Shown piece by piece: positions 40,747-48,907 of a DNA stretch of 64,000 nucleotides. The notes under the pieces are model-generated. The model saw nothing but the letters and a program-made list of their open reading frames with translations, was not told the DNA's origin and searched no databases. The stretch is from Paenibacillus sp. (GTDB lineage: Bacteria > Bacteroidota > Bacteroidia > Bacteroidales > Muribaculaceae): contig JAMPHR010000002.1 in assembly GCA_023663345.1 (NCBI GenBank), forward strand, positions 1 to 64,000, given 5' to 3'. The position numbers were made by a program, and so were the translations under genes. Each line of letters begins with the position of its first letter. Position 1 is the stretch's first letter.

Positions 40747-41874
40747 TCACACGGTGCCGGCGATGATCGATGCGGCCTGCTTCAGAAGGTCGATCTTGGT
40801 CCACTGGGTCTCGTAGTTGAGTCCCTGACGCTCGCGGTCGCGCACCTTGAATCCGCATGTGGGGCTGATGGAGAGCAGTTCCATGGGCACATAGCGGTGG
40901 GCTACGTTGATGGCTTGTACAATATCGGTCACGCTCTCGAGTCCGGCCATTGAGCCGTCCACGAGGCCGAGGATGGCGCGTTTGCCCTCGGGGAGATTGC
41001 TCAGAGCCTCGATATGCTCGGGCGAACGCAGGTCGAACGGCATGAGGAAGGCATCGGCATCGACTGTGCGGAGCATCCTCACCAGATGGCGCATCTCCTT
41101 ATCATCGCCCCAGCGGGGTATGCTTGTCTCATCGGCGGCGATGCTGAGTGTGATCTCAAGATCGGCGGGGCGGTCGGCTACCGAGCTGTTGATGAGGTGG
41201 ATGAGCGAGCCGGTGATCACGTCGGGGTCCATGCCTCCGAGCAGGAGTGTGCGCTCGAAGTCGGGGTTGCTCAGTCGGCCCCACACCGAGCTGTCGAGCT
41301 GAATGTGGCGGCAACCGATGCGGTAGAGCTCGGCTATGGTGAGGCGGTAGGCGTCGATGATGTCCTGCTCGAGAGTCTCGGGCGATTCATATATCTTGCC
41401 CGGCTCACCGTTGGTCATGAGCATTATGCGCATGTAAAGCTCGCCCGGCGAGGGGATGGTCTGGCGCACGGCGGCGCGTCCGGCGGCCAGCTCCTGCATG
41501 TGGATATATTTTTCGAAGAATGGGTGTTCGGGATTGAAGGCTATGCGTCCGCTGAAACGGAGCAGGTCCTTGCGCACAGGATCGTCCTGATAGATGTGTC
41601 CGGTGTCGATGCGCTCGCGGCTCATGCCGTCGAGGCCTTCCCAGAAGTCGCGGTCCCATGACTTGCGACGCATCTCGCCGTCGGTCACGATGCGGAGTCC
41701 GGCCTCGATCTCGCGGTCGATGAGTCGGTCGATCACGCGGTCCTCCACGGCGTGGAGTTCTTCTATCGAAATATTTCCCTGGCATTTCTGCTCGATGGCT
41801 TGCTCGAGCACTTCGGGGGGGAGAAAGCTTCCCACGATCTCTACCCTGGGAGAAAGATTGCTTGTCAAAGTCAT
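40747..41874 (-). CDS. MetE-like (cobalamin-independent methionine synthase C-terminal type) protein
   Basis: 375 residues from the ATG at 41874. The family core is recognisable: VEIVGSFLPPEVL at the start, the helical insert, QTIPSPGELYM, then CRHIQLDSSVWGRL and the C-terminal MELLSISPTCGFKVRDRERQ. These single-domain proteins (for example YxjG-like) transfer methyl groups using a zinc site with ligands from a His-x-Cys pair, a Glu and a late Cys. Here the late cysteine remains (SPTCGF), but at the place of the His-x-Cys pair (usually LHxCRGN) the protein reads LSIAADE, so two ligands are missing. It may therefore not be a zinc methyltransferase. Confidence 0.75.
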   Translation of the reverse strand: MTLTSNLSPRVEIVGSFLPPEVLEQAIEQKCQGNISIEELHAVEDRVIDRLIDREIEAGLRIVTDGEMRRKSWDRDFWEGLDGMSRERIDTGHIYQDDPVRKDLLRFSGRIAFNPEHPFFEKYIHMQELAAGRAAVRQTIPSPGELYMRIMLMTNGEPGKIYESPETLEQDIIDAYRLTIAELYRIGCRHIQLDSSVWGRLSNPDFERTLLLGGMDPDVITGSLIHLINSSVADRPADLEITLSIAADETSIPRWGDDKEMRHLVRMLRTVDADAFLMPFDLRSPEHIEALSNLPEGKRAILGLVDGSMAGLESVTDIVQAINVAHRYVPMELLSISPTCGFKVRDRERQGLNYETQWTKIDLLKQAASIIAGTV

Positions 41875-42000
41875 AATAAAATAAGAGTTACTTGGTGTTT
41901 CGTCAGACTCTTCTTTTTTTCTGCGGTGCAAAGGTACGTAAAAAGCCCGTGGGGCGGGGCCTACGGGCGTTAAAATTCTTTAACAGAGCGGATGGGCGGA

Positions 42001-42714
42001 CTATCGGTCGATGCGGAAGGTGTTGAAAGTCATTGTGATGGCATCGAAGGTGAGGATGCGGTCGGTGAGCAGGTCGCCGGTGCGGGCCAGATACTTGATG
42101 GCCTCGGTGGCCTGTAGGCATCCCACCACGCCCACCACGGTGTTCATCACGCCGTCGATGGCACAGGGGATGTCGCCCCCCTCGGCGGGCGTGGAGCCGA
42201 AGATGTCGCGGTAGGTGGCGGTGCCGGGCAGATGGGTGAACACCTGCCCCTCGAAACGGCGCACCGCGCCAAACACGTAGGGCTTCCCGAGGCTCACGCA
42301 TGTGTCGTTGATAAGCAGGCGCGTGTCGAGATTGTCGGTACAGTCGATGGCCAGGTCGCACCGCCCTATCAGCTCCCCGGCATTGGAGGGGGTGAGGCGG
42401 TCCACCACAGGCTCAACGGTCACGAGCGGATTGATGGCGGTCATGGTGTCGCGGGCCGAGATGGCTTTGGACCGGTCGATGTCGGATGTGGAGTGTATCA
42501 CCTGGCGCTGCAGGTTGCTGAGACTCACGGTGTCGGGGTCGAGCACGGTGATATGGCCCACTCCGGCGGCTGCCAGATAGAGGCACACCGGCGATCCGAG
42601 TCCGCCTGCCCCGATCACGAGCACCCGGGCCGACTCGATGCGCTGCTGGCCGGGAAGGTCGATCTCGCATAGCGAGAGGTGCCCACGGTAACGGGTGTCG
42701 CGAGAGTCACTCAT
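42001..42714 (-). CDS. ThiF/MoeB-family E1-like adenylyltransferase
   Basis: 237 residues from the ATG at 42714, which overlaps the bioB stop by four bases (ATGA). The ThiF/MoeB/HesA fold is clear: VLVIGAGGLGSPVCLYLAAAGVG at the start (nucleotide-binding glycines), LDPDTVSLSNLQRQVIHSTSDIDRSKA, DLAIDCTDNLDTRLLINDTC, and CAIDGVMNTVVGVVGCLQATEAIKYL. These enzymes adenylate the C-terminal glycine of a small sulfur carrier (ThiS or MoaD). The neighbour is biotin synthase, not a thiamine or molybdopterin gene, so the sulfur-carrier partner is not in the window. Whether it is ThiF or MoeB cannot be decided. Confidence 0.88.
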   Translation of the reverse strand: MSDSRDTRYRGHLSLCEIDLPGQQRIESARVLVIGAGGLGSPVCLYLAAAGVGHITVLDPDTVSLSNLQRQVIHSTSDIDRSKAISARDTMTAINPLVTVEPVVDRLTPSNAGELIGRCDLAIDCTDNLDTRLLINDTCVSLGKPYVFGAVRRFEGQVFTHLPGTATYRDIFGSTPAEGGDIPCAIDGVMNTVVGVVGCLQATEAIKYLARTGDLLTDRILTFDAITMTFNTFRIDR

Positions 42715-43685
42715 AAGGTGTATCCGGCCTCCTTCACCATCTCGAGGTCCTGGGCTATCTGCGAGCCCACGGTGGTGAGCATGTCGCCCATTATGGCTCC
42801 GTTGATGCCTATGGCGAGGGCCTGGCGCTGTATTTCGGGGGGCAGTTGGGCACGTCCTCCGGCAAAGCGGAGCACGGCGCGGGGATGCACAAGGCGGAAT
42901 ATCGCCACTGTGTCGAGATATTCCTCGGGGTCGATGGCCGGAGTCCCCTCGAGCGGGGTGCCGGGGATGGGTTGGAGAGTGTTTATGGGGATGCTCACGG
43001 GGGAGATCTCGCGCAGTTCGAGGGCAAACTCCACGCGCTGTCTCATAGTCTCGCCCATGCCTATAATACCGCCCGAGCATATCTCCAGGCCTGCCTCGCG
43101 GGCGCGGGCTATGGTCTCGAGCTTCTCATCCTGGGTGTGGGTGGAGCAGAGGGTGGGGAAGAACGAGCGGGCCGTCTCCATATTGCAGTGATAGCGGTGT
43201 ACGCCGGCCTCGCGCAACCTCACCATGGCCTCGCGGTCGAGCAGGCCCATCGAGGCACACAGCCCCATGCCCGGCTCACGCTCGCTCAACTCGGAATAGT
43301 AGGAGCAGATGGTGTCGAGGTCACGCCCCTTCACGGCGCGTCCGCTGGTCACGAGCGAGAAGCGCCCTATGCCGGCACGGCGGTTATAGTCGGCCATCTC
43401 CATGCAGGTGTCGCGGTCAACGAGGGGATAGGAGTGTATGGTGGTGGAGTAGTGGGCCGACTGGGCACACCATTTGCAATCCTCGGGGCATCGGCCCGAG
43501 CGGGCGTTGATGATGGAGCAGGAGTCGAAACGGCGCGGACCCATGGCCGAGGTGATCTCCACGGCCGCCTCGCGCAGTGCCTTGCGCTCCTCGGGGGTGA
43601 GGTCGGCCAGGGCAAGGGCTTCATTGTCGGTGATCTCTCCGCCGGCAAGTATGCGGTCTTTTATAGCGAGAATATCCATTGTCAT
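42711..43685 (-). CDS. bioB: Biotin synthase
   Basis: 324 residues from the ATG at 43685, with another ATG two codons on at 43679. BioB inserts sulfur into dethiobiotin using radical S-adenosylmethionine and two iron-sulfur clusters. The radical SAM motif GRCPEDCKWCAQS (CxxxCxxC) is near residue 62. Further conserved parts are SIINARSG, LVTSGRAVKGRD, GVHRYHCNMETARSFFPTLC (with the 2Fe-2S cluster cysteine near 160), ICSGGIIGMGET and SIPINTLQPIPGTPLEG, and AVLRFAGGRAQL. Length is normal. A TACCTTTG box at 43698-43705 lies just upstream. It is the first gene of a two-gene operon with the ThiF-like protein. Confidence 0.96.
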   Translation of the reverse strand: MTMDILAIKDRILAGGEITDNEALALADLTPEERKALREAAVEITSAMGPRRFDSCSIINARSGRCPEDCKWCAQSAHYSTTIHSYPLVDRDTCMEMADYNRRAGIGRFSLVTSGRAVKGRDLDTICSYYSELSEREPGMGLCASMGLLDREAMVRLREAGVHRYHCNMETARSFFPTLCSTHTQDEKLETIARAREAGLEICSGGIIGMGETMRQRVEFALELREISPVSIPINTLQPIPGTPLEGTPAIDPEEYLDTVAIFRLVHPRAVLRFAGGRAQLPPEIQRQALAIGINGAIMGDMLTTVGSQIAQDLEMVKEAGYTL

Positions 43686-43774
43686 AAAAATGATGGGCAA
43701 AGGTAGCTTTTTTATTTGTAAAAATTGATGGTGCCACGCGACATTATCGCACCTTTTCGCATGTCCGCACCCCT

Positions 43775-43782
43775 TACCTTTG
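43775..43782 (+). promoter_or_regulatory. -7 box upstream of the portal-like island
   Basis: TACCTTTG, 73 bases before the first gene of the island at 43856. The -33 position has TTTTC rather than TTTG, so it is a partial match. Confidence 0.4.
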
Positions 43783-43855
43783 CAGTGACATGAGGTTTTT
43801 GGCAAGTGATATAAACAATAACAAGTGATATGAACAAAAATAATAAGTACAATAT

Positions 43856-44389
43856 ATGAAACAGCATTTCACGAAGACTGAATTTCTGGATGTGTGGCGC
43901 GAGCTTAAGGGCTATGTCCCCTTGCGCAACGATGCCGCGGTGGTGCGCACCGATGGCATTGACCTCGACCTGGTGCTGACTGCCGGGATGGACGACTGGT
44001 ATGCCCGCTTGCTCCGCGAGGGGGAGGAGCGGTATCTGGCCCCCGAGGACCTGGTGGCCGATGTAGCCATGCCGGCTCCGGTAGATGGTGGTGTCACGTT
44101 GCAGTTGCCCGAGGGGACGGTGAGGGTATTGCATGTGAAGCTCTCGGGGTGGCGGACCGAGGCTCGTGTGGTCACCGATCCGTCGGGCGCCGTGGCTATG
44201 CGCCAGTTGCACCCGTTCACGCGGGCCTGTAGGGAGCGGCCTGTGGCGGTGTTGCATCCCGGCGGGGAGCTCGCGCTGTATCCGGCCTCGGGGACTGATG
44301 TGCTGGAACGCCTGGTGTGCGTGGTGGAGCGCGAGGGGGTGTATTCCATGGACAGCTCGGCGTTGAATCTAATCCAAAAATCTGAATAA
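43856..44389 (+). CDS. Unrecognised protein before the portal-like gene
   Basis: 177 residues. The start is helical and charged (MKQHFTKTEFLDVWRELKGYVPLRND). The rest is beta-rich (VTLQLPEGTVRVLHVKLSGWRTEARVV, MRQLHPFTRACRERPVAVLHPGGELALYP, ERLVCVVEREGVYSMDSS). I recognise no family. Two bases separate its stop from the portal-like gene, so it is in the same operon. In phage genomes a small gene before the portal is often a terminase or adaptor, but nothing in this sequence shows such a domain; an adaptor-like role is a guess. Base composition looks as GC-rich as the surrounding core genes. Confidence 0.6.
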   Translation: MKQHFTKTEFLDVWRELKGYVPLRNDAAVVRTDGIDLDLVLTAGMDDWYARLLREGEERYLAPEDLVADVAMPAPVDGGVTLQLPEGTVRVLHVKLSGWRTEARVVTDPSGAVAMRQLHPFTRACRERPVAVLHPGGELALYPASGTDVLERLVCVVEREGVYSMDSSALNLIQKSE

Positions 44390-44391
44390 CT

Positions 44392-45708
44392 ATGACAGTA
44401 TTTGAGACAGCCCGCGGTGCCTGGGAGGCTTGCGCGGGGATGAGGGCCACGAGAGCCCGACTGAAGAATTTTACCTATGGCCGTCAGTGGGACGATGTGG
44501 TCATCGACCACAAGGGGCAGAAGGTGTCGGAATATGAGTATGCCAGCCGTGGAGGCCGTCGTCCTGTGACCAACAATCTGCTCCGCTCGCTGGTAAAGAG
44601 TGTGGTGGGGCGCTTCCGCCAGACACTTCTCGCCTCCCGCGCCGGCGACATGGATGCAAGGGGTGCCGAGGATCCGCTGCTTGCCCACGTCAGGGAGGTA
44701 AATCTGCTCGACGAGCTCGATGCCCGCGCCCTGGAGGAGTTTCTCATCTCGGGGTGTGCGGTGCAGAAGGTGAGCTACGAGCGAAGGTTTGAGGGAGCCG
44801 ACGTGTGGGTCGACAATGTGAACCCCGACCGATTTTTCTGCAACCGCTATCTTGATCCCCGTGGAAGCGATATCAGGCTCATAGGTATGCTCCACGAGAT
44901 GTCGCTCCCCGAGATGAAGATGCGCTTCGGCCACAACAACCGGCGCCGTCAGCGCGACATGGCCCAGATCTACAGCCGGGCCATGGGGTTGCGCGAGGGA
45001 TTGGGGCTCCTCTCGGCCACCTCGACACTGATGGGGCGATGCGACGGCGGGGTGTCGTGGGCCACGTCGGGCGATCCGTCGCTGTGCCGGGTGGTGGAGG
45101 TGTGGACATTCGAGGGGGAATCGCGCACGGGCGGTGCGTGGCATTGCCGATACTTCGCGCCCGACGGCACGCTCATCGACGAGACCGTATCCCCCTTCAA
45201 GCACGGCAGTCATCCGTTTGCCGTCAACATGTATCCGCTCACCGACGGTGAGGTGCATCCGTTCATCGAGGATGTGATAGACCAGCAGAGGCATATCAAC
45301 CATCTCATCACCACAATCGACCATATCCTGGCCCATAGCGCCAAGGGGGCGTTGCTCTATCCCCAGGATGCCCTGCCTCAGGGCTACTCCTACGAGGAGA
45401 TCATCGATATGTGGGCCAGGCCGGGGGCGGTGGTGCCCGTAGCGGCCCGCGCCACGAGGATGCCGGCCGAGGTGATGTCGCAAGGGCGTTGCGAGGGAGC
45501 ATCCCAGCTTCTTGACCTGGAGATGAGGATGATGCAGCAGATCTCGGGAGTCTCCTCGGCTCTGCAGGGGCAGTCGGCGGGCGGCAACATGTCGGCCTCG
45601 CTCTACGAGACCCAGGTGCAGAATTCCACCATAGCCCTGCTCGATGTGTTTGAGACGTTCAACTCGTTCCGCTCCGTGAGAGACCGTAAGGCGATCTCCA
45701 CAGTCTAA
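44392..45708 (+). CDS. Phage portal-like protein
   Basis: 438 residues. The layout matches P22/SPP1-type portal proteins: RPVTNNLLRSLVKSVVGRFRQTL (the 'N..R...V...VG.. R' stem start), ALEEFLISGCAVQKVSYERR, VDNVNPDRFFCNRYLDPRGSDIR, GSHPFAVNMYPLTDGEVHPFIEDVIDQQRHINHLITTIDH, and the long late helices MMQQISGVSSALQGQSAGGNMSA. Portal proteins form the dodecamer through which DNA enters a phage head. The protein is shorter than most portals (500-700 residues) and stops soon after the YETQVQNST helix, so the C-terminal barrel is missing or small. No terminase, capsid or tail gene is found near it, so it appears to be a domesticated or remnant phage gene. Confidence 0.75.
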   Translation: MTVFETARGAWEACAGMRATRARLKNFTYGRQWDDVVIDHKGQKVSEYEYASRGGRRPVTNNLLRSLVKSVVGRFRQTLLASRAGDMDARGAEDPLLAHVREVNLLDELDARALEEFLISGCAVQKVSYERRFEGADVWVDNVNPDRFFCNRYLDPRGSDIRLIGMLHEMSLPEMKMRFGHNNRRRQRDMAQIYSRAMGLREGLGLLSATSTLMGRCDGGVSWATSGDPSLCRVVEVWTFEGESRTGGAWHCRYFAPDGTLIDETVSPFKHGSHPFAVNMYPLTDGEVHPFIEDVIDQQRHINHLITTIDHILAHSAKGALLYPQDALPQGYSYEEIIDMWARPGAVVPVAARATRMPAEVMSQGRCEGASQLLDLEMRMMQQISGVSSALQGQSAGGNMSASLYETQVQNSTIALLDVFETFNSFRSVRDRKAISTV

Positions 45709-45866
45709 GCTCTTATTTAAGCTATTTTTAGATTGATGGGCATCGGCGCGGCTCATGCTTTGTGGTAATTTTGCCAATGTGATGGTGGTAGTAATACACA
45801 CGCTACTACAAGCCTGACAAATATCTACATTATACTCAACGTTCAACCAATTCAAAATCTGTAGCC

Positions 45867-46250
45867 ATGTTATCATTAATCGAGACCCGCAACCGTCATT
45901 TCATCGAGGCATGTCGCCGGGAGATCAGTAAACTGCCCGCCGGAGAGGAGATCAACATCACCCGTGTGGCCATGAAGGCCGCGACATCGCCCGCGCCCCA
46001 CTACTACTGTACCTACATCTATGCACTTAGGATGCTCAGGGTGTTCCGTCATGGCCGGCTCGCGCTTAAGCGTGACCGACGGTATGCGCTGTGGTCGGAG
46101 CTCAACGAGAAATGCTCGCGCTATATGGAGCGCACCGGATGTCTGCTCCCCGAGGCTCTGGGCTACGTGCTTGCCGGAGAGCCGGCCACACAGTTTTTCA
46201 TTGCCCCGAGCACGGCCCTGCGCCTGGCCCAGAAACTGAGATCGCGATAG
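45867..46250 (+). CDS. Small basic protein of the portal-like island
   Basis: 127 residues, rich in arginine (HFIEACRREISKLPAG, EEINITRVAMKAATSPAPHYYC, RVFRHGRLALKRDRRYALW). The predicted structure is mainly helical. I recognise no family. The segment NITRVAMKAATSPAPHYYCTY, with its alternating hydrophobic spacing, could be a helix-turn-helix, so a small DNA-binding role is possible but unproven. A TAATTTTG box at 45766-45773 suggests its own promoter. It lies 158 bases after the portal-like gene. Confidence 0.5.
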   Translation: MLSLIETRNRHFIEACRREISKLPAGEEINITRVAMKAATSPAPHYYCTYIYALRMLRVFRHGRLALKRDRRYALWSELNEKCSRYMERTGCLLPEALGYVLAGEPATQFFIAPSTALRLAQKLRSR

Positions 46251-46292
46251 TCGCATTTTCCTTAGATACTTCACTTCTTACCTTTTACTGAC

Positions 46293-46811
46293 ATGAATTA
46301 CCATCTTTCTACCAATTCTATACTTACCACCGTCCAAGCCATGGCAGCGTTGCAAGCCATATCGGCCGGTGATGCCGAGCGTCCGGTGCTCGCTCCGCTT
46401 CTGGGCGGTGGCCGACCCGGCTTGCTGGCGGTGATGATAAAAAATGCGTTTGCTGACATTGCCATGAGTCTCGGCCCGCTTGTGATCGATGTCCAGCTCG
46501 ACGGCGAGACATCCTCGGGCGATGGGATGGAGAGTACCGATCAGTCGGCCAGTCCCGCCGACATGATGCTCTCGGTGGAACTGCTCACTCCCCGCTCGTT
46601 CACCACCTCGCGCCACGGCATAGTGCGTCGTGCGCTTGAGCAGGCTGTGGCGCTTACGGCCCTGCAGATGTGGTGCATGGCCTCGGATGGAGCCGACGGT
46701 CACGGGACCGGGATGGCCGGGCGGTTTGGCGCGGTGGCTGCCGAGTGGCTCGGGACACTCCGCTCGGCTCTCGAGCCAGTAATTTATCCTACCGTAAGAG
46801 CCGGATGGTGA
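46293..46811 (+). CDS. Unrecognised protein closing the portal-like island
   Basis: 172 residues, alanine-, glycine- and methionine-rich (TVQAMAALQAISAGDAERPVLAPLLGGG, IKNAFADIAMSLGPLVIDVQLDG, MMLSVELLTPRSFTTSRHGIVRRALEQAVALTALQMWCM). It is probably soluble and helical, with no signal peptide. I do not recognise a family. A capsid-assembly or head-tail role would fit the position after a portal-like gene, but there is no direct evidence. It lies 42 bases after the preceding gene. Its stop is just upstream of the promoter of the next gene. Confidence 0.5.
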   Translation: MNYHLSTNSILTTVQAMAALQAISAGDAERPVLAPLLGGGRPGLLAVMIKNAFADIAMSLGPLVIDVQLDGETSSGDGMESTDQSASPADMMLSVELLTPRSFTTSRHGIVRRALEQAVALTALQMWCMASDGADGHGTGMAGRFGAVAAEWLGTLRSALEPVIYPTVRAGW

Positions 46812-46833
46812 CGGTGAATCCGGAGAAATTTTG

Positions 46834-46841
46834 TACCTTTG
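46834..46841 (+). promoter_or_regulatory. -7 box of the fRMsr-LOG fusion gene
   Basis: TACCTTTG, 77 bases before the ATG at 46918. No clear TTTG at the -33 position. Confidence 0.45.
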
Positions 46842-46917
46842 CACTCTGATTTTGCCCGCGTGCATCACGGCGGAAACTGTTTTACGTAATCCATTACATA
46901 CCCCCCTACTTAGCATT

Positions 46918-47967
46918 ATGGCCGAGGAATTGATAATATCAGGTGAGACCAAGGAGGAGAAATATGCCTCCCTGTTGCCTCAGATCGAGTCTCTAATCAT
47001 CCACGAGGCCGATCCGGTGGCCGTGATGGCCAATCTGTCGGCCGCGATAAGCGACACGTTCGGATTCCTGTGGACAGGATTCTACCGTGTGGAGGGCAAT
47101 CAGCTTGTGTTAGGACCGTTCCAGGGTCCGCTGGCATGTACCCGCATCCCCTACGGGCGCGGAGTGTGTGGCACGGCCTGGGCCGAGGAGCGCACTCTCG
47201 TGGTGCCCGATGTCGAGGCTTTCCCCGGGCATATAGCCTGTAGCTCGGCCTCGCGGTCGGAGATAGTGGTGCCATTCTACAAGGACGGCAAGGTGGCCGG
47301 AGTGCTCGACATCGACAGCGACCGCATCGGCACGTTTGACGACACCGATGCCCGCTGGCTCGAGCAGGCAATGGCCGCGCTTGGGCGCAAGCTCCAGTCA
47401 TGCGGGGTTGAAGAAGCCACTCAGCGCGACGGTGTGGTAGTGTATTGCGCATCGTCGTCGCAAGTACCCGCCGAGTGCCTGGAGGCCGCACGTGAGATGG
47501 GTAATCTCATAGCCCGGGAAGGATTCACGCTCGTGACCGGAGGCGGCTACCGCGGACTCATGGCCAGCACCATCGACGGAGCGCTTGAGGCGGGCGGGCG
47601 TGTGACGGGCGTATTGCCCCACTTCATGCTTGAGCGCGGATGGGCCCACAAGGGGCTGACCCGTTGCATCGACACCCCCTCGATGCACGTGCGCAAGGAG
47701 ACCATGGCCTCGCTCTCGGTGGCAGCCGTGGCACTGCCCGGAGGCATAGGCACACTCGACGAGCTGTGCGAGATCATGACCTGGCATCAGTTAGGCATCT
47801 TCACCGGTCCGGTAGTGATAGTCAACACCGGCGGATTCTTTGATCCGCTCATAGCGATGTTTGACCGTATGCGCGAACTCGGATTCATGCGAGGTGGCAT
47901 CATCCCCGCCCACGTGGTATCCACCCCCGCCGAAGCCATCGGTTACATCACCGCCTCCTGCCGTTAA
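46918..47967 (+). CDS. Fusion of free-methionine-(R)-sulfoxide reductase (GAF) and LOG-family protein
   Basis: 349 residues from the ATG at 46918. Residues 1-160 are a GAF-type free-methionine-(R)-sulfoxide reductase: TRIPYGRGVCGTAWAEE and VPDVEAFPGHIACSSASRSE, with cysteines 74, 84 and 108 at the same spacing (10 and 24) as the Cys84/94/118 trio of E. coli MsrC (YebR). Residues 170-349 are a LOG domain: YCASSS near 180, VTGGGYRGLMAST near 207-218, MHVRKETM near 257, and the PGGIGTLDELCE motif at 274-285. LOG proteins hydrolyse nucleoside 5'-monophosphates to free base and ribose phosphate. The frame is uninterrupted. Both domains are usually separate genes, so the fusion is unusual. Confidence 0.88.
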   Translation: MAEELIISGETKEEKYASLLPQIESLIIHEADPVAVMANLSAAISDTFGFLWTGFYRVEGNQLVLGPFQGPLACTRIPYGRGVCGTAWAEERTLVVPDVEAFPGHIACSSASRSEIVVPFYKDGKVAGVLDIDSDRIGTFDDTDARWLEQAMAALGRKLQSCGVEEATQRDGVVVYCASSSQVPAECLEAAREMGNLIAREGFTLVTGGGYRGLMASTIDGALEAGGRVTGVLPHFMLERGWAHKGLTRCIDTPSMHVRKETMASLSVAAVALPGGIGTLDELCEIMTWHQLGIFTGPVVIVNTGGFFDPLIAMFDRMRELGFMRGGIIPAHVVSTPAEAIGYITASCR

Positions 47968-47984
47968 TCCTCTAAATTAAAAAA

Positions 47985-48060
47985 CTCCTCTATACTCTAT
48001 ACTTCCCCCCTCTATACTAAAAACTCCCCTCTATACTCTATACTTTCCTCTCTATACTTA
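47985..48060 (+). repeat. TCTATACT short-repeat cluster
   Basis: TCTATACT starts at 47989, 47996, 48011, 48030, 48037 and 48051, with pyrimidine-rich linkers (cttcccccc, cttccc-like). It fills the gap between the fusion gene and the DUF4271 gene. No function is apparent. Confidence 0.65.
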
Positions 48061-48067
48061 TAAAACT

Positions 48068-48895
48068 TTGACACAACAAGATACAATCACAATATCCCAG
48101 TATGGGCAGTGGCATCCGTTGGATGTCTCCCTCGCCGACCAAGGTCCCGCCACCCGGGCTGAACTCGCCGGGATGACCCTCGGCGAGATTCCCTATACCC
48201 ACGGGCTCGAACCTATGGAGCGGGCCGGACTACCCGGCTATGACTCAGGCGTGCTGTGTCTGCTCATCGGCATGTTCCTCCTGCTGGCGCTTAATTTCCG
48301 CCATTACTCCACATTCTTCAAGAACTTCCTGTCCGACCTGTTGAGTGTGCGACGCAGGGAAAAGACCTTCGGAGTGCGCACATTCAGCGAGACAGGTGTC
48401 CAGATCTCCATCGTGCTCATCGCCTGCTTGAGCGAGGGCATCATCATCAACTCGGCGCTTCCCGAGCGGAGGGCCATCGGGCCGGTATCGGGCGAGTTTG
48501 CCGTCATAGGATCACTCACGCTCATGGCCATGCTCTACTATCTGTGGCAGCTTGCGGCCTACGGGACGGTAGGGTCGATATTCACCGACAAGGTTTCGGC
48601 CCGCATGTGGATGAAAGGCTTCAACGCCTCGCAGTCGTTGCTGAGTATGCTCATAGTGGTGCCCGCGATAGTGGTGCTTTTCAATCCCTCGGCGTCACAT
48701 TTGGTGCTCACGTTGGGTGCAATATTCTATTTTTTGGCCCGTCTCGCATTTATATGTAAAGGTTTTAGGCTTTTTTACGACAATTTTGGCTCGTTGCTTT
48801 ATTTTATTTTGTACCTTTGCAGTCTCGAAATCGTACCTCTTGTTCTTTTATACCGGGCAGTCCTGTTTTTTCATAACTTGCTGCTACAAACTTAA
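48068..48895 (+). CDS. DUF4271-family membrane protein
   Basis: 275 residues if the TTG at 48068 is used; the first ATG in frame is at 48173, so the start is uncertain. The protein has about six hydrophobic helices (for example SGVLCLLIGMFLLLALNF, IVLIACLSEGIIINSA, GEFAVIGSLTLMAMLYYLWQLAAYG, LLSMLIVVPAIVVLF, SLLYFILYLCSLEIVPLVLLYRAVLFF) and no catalytic motif. DUF4271 proteins are conserved in Bacteroidetes and often precede hemD, as here. The role is unknown; a link to haem synthesis is suggested only by position. A promoter for hemD may lie inside its 3' end (48812-48819). Confidence 0.75.
   Translation: MTQQDTITISQYGQWHPLDVSLADQGPATRAELAGMTLGEIPYTHGLEPMERAGLPGYDSGVLCLLIGMFLLLALNFRHYSTFFKNFLSDLLSVRRREKTFGVRTFSETGVQISIVLIACLSEGIIINSALPERRAIGPVSGEFAVIGSLTLMAMLYYLWQLAAYGTVGSIFTDKVSARMWMKGFNASQSLLSMLIVVPAIVVLFNPSASHLVLTLGAIFYFLARLAFICKGFRLFYDNFGSLLYFILYLCSLEIVPLVLLYRAVLFFHNLLLQT
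48812..48819 (+). promoter_or_regulatory. -7 box upstream of hemD, inside the DUF4271 gene
   Basis: TACCTTTG, 88 bases before the hemD GTG. A TTTG at 48785-48788 is 23 bases upstream, slightly long spacing. Confidence 0.45.
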
Positions 48896-48907
48896 GAAAA
48901 ATACGTC

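Noticed and set aside
42715-43080. N-terminal extension of the ThiF/MoeB-like gene
   Set aside because: The upstream 122 codons overlap bioB in another frame and are arginine/histidine-rich; the real start is the ATGA overlap at 42714.
43912-45876. Minus-strand open frame of 654 codons over the portal-like island
   Set aside because: It has histidine/arginine-rich low-complexity sequence without motifs and runs across the gap between two plausible plus-strand genes; a shadow.
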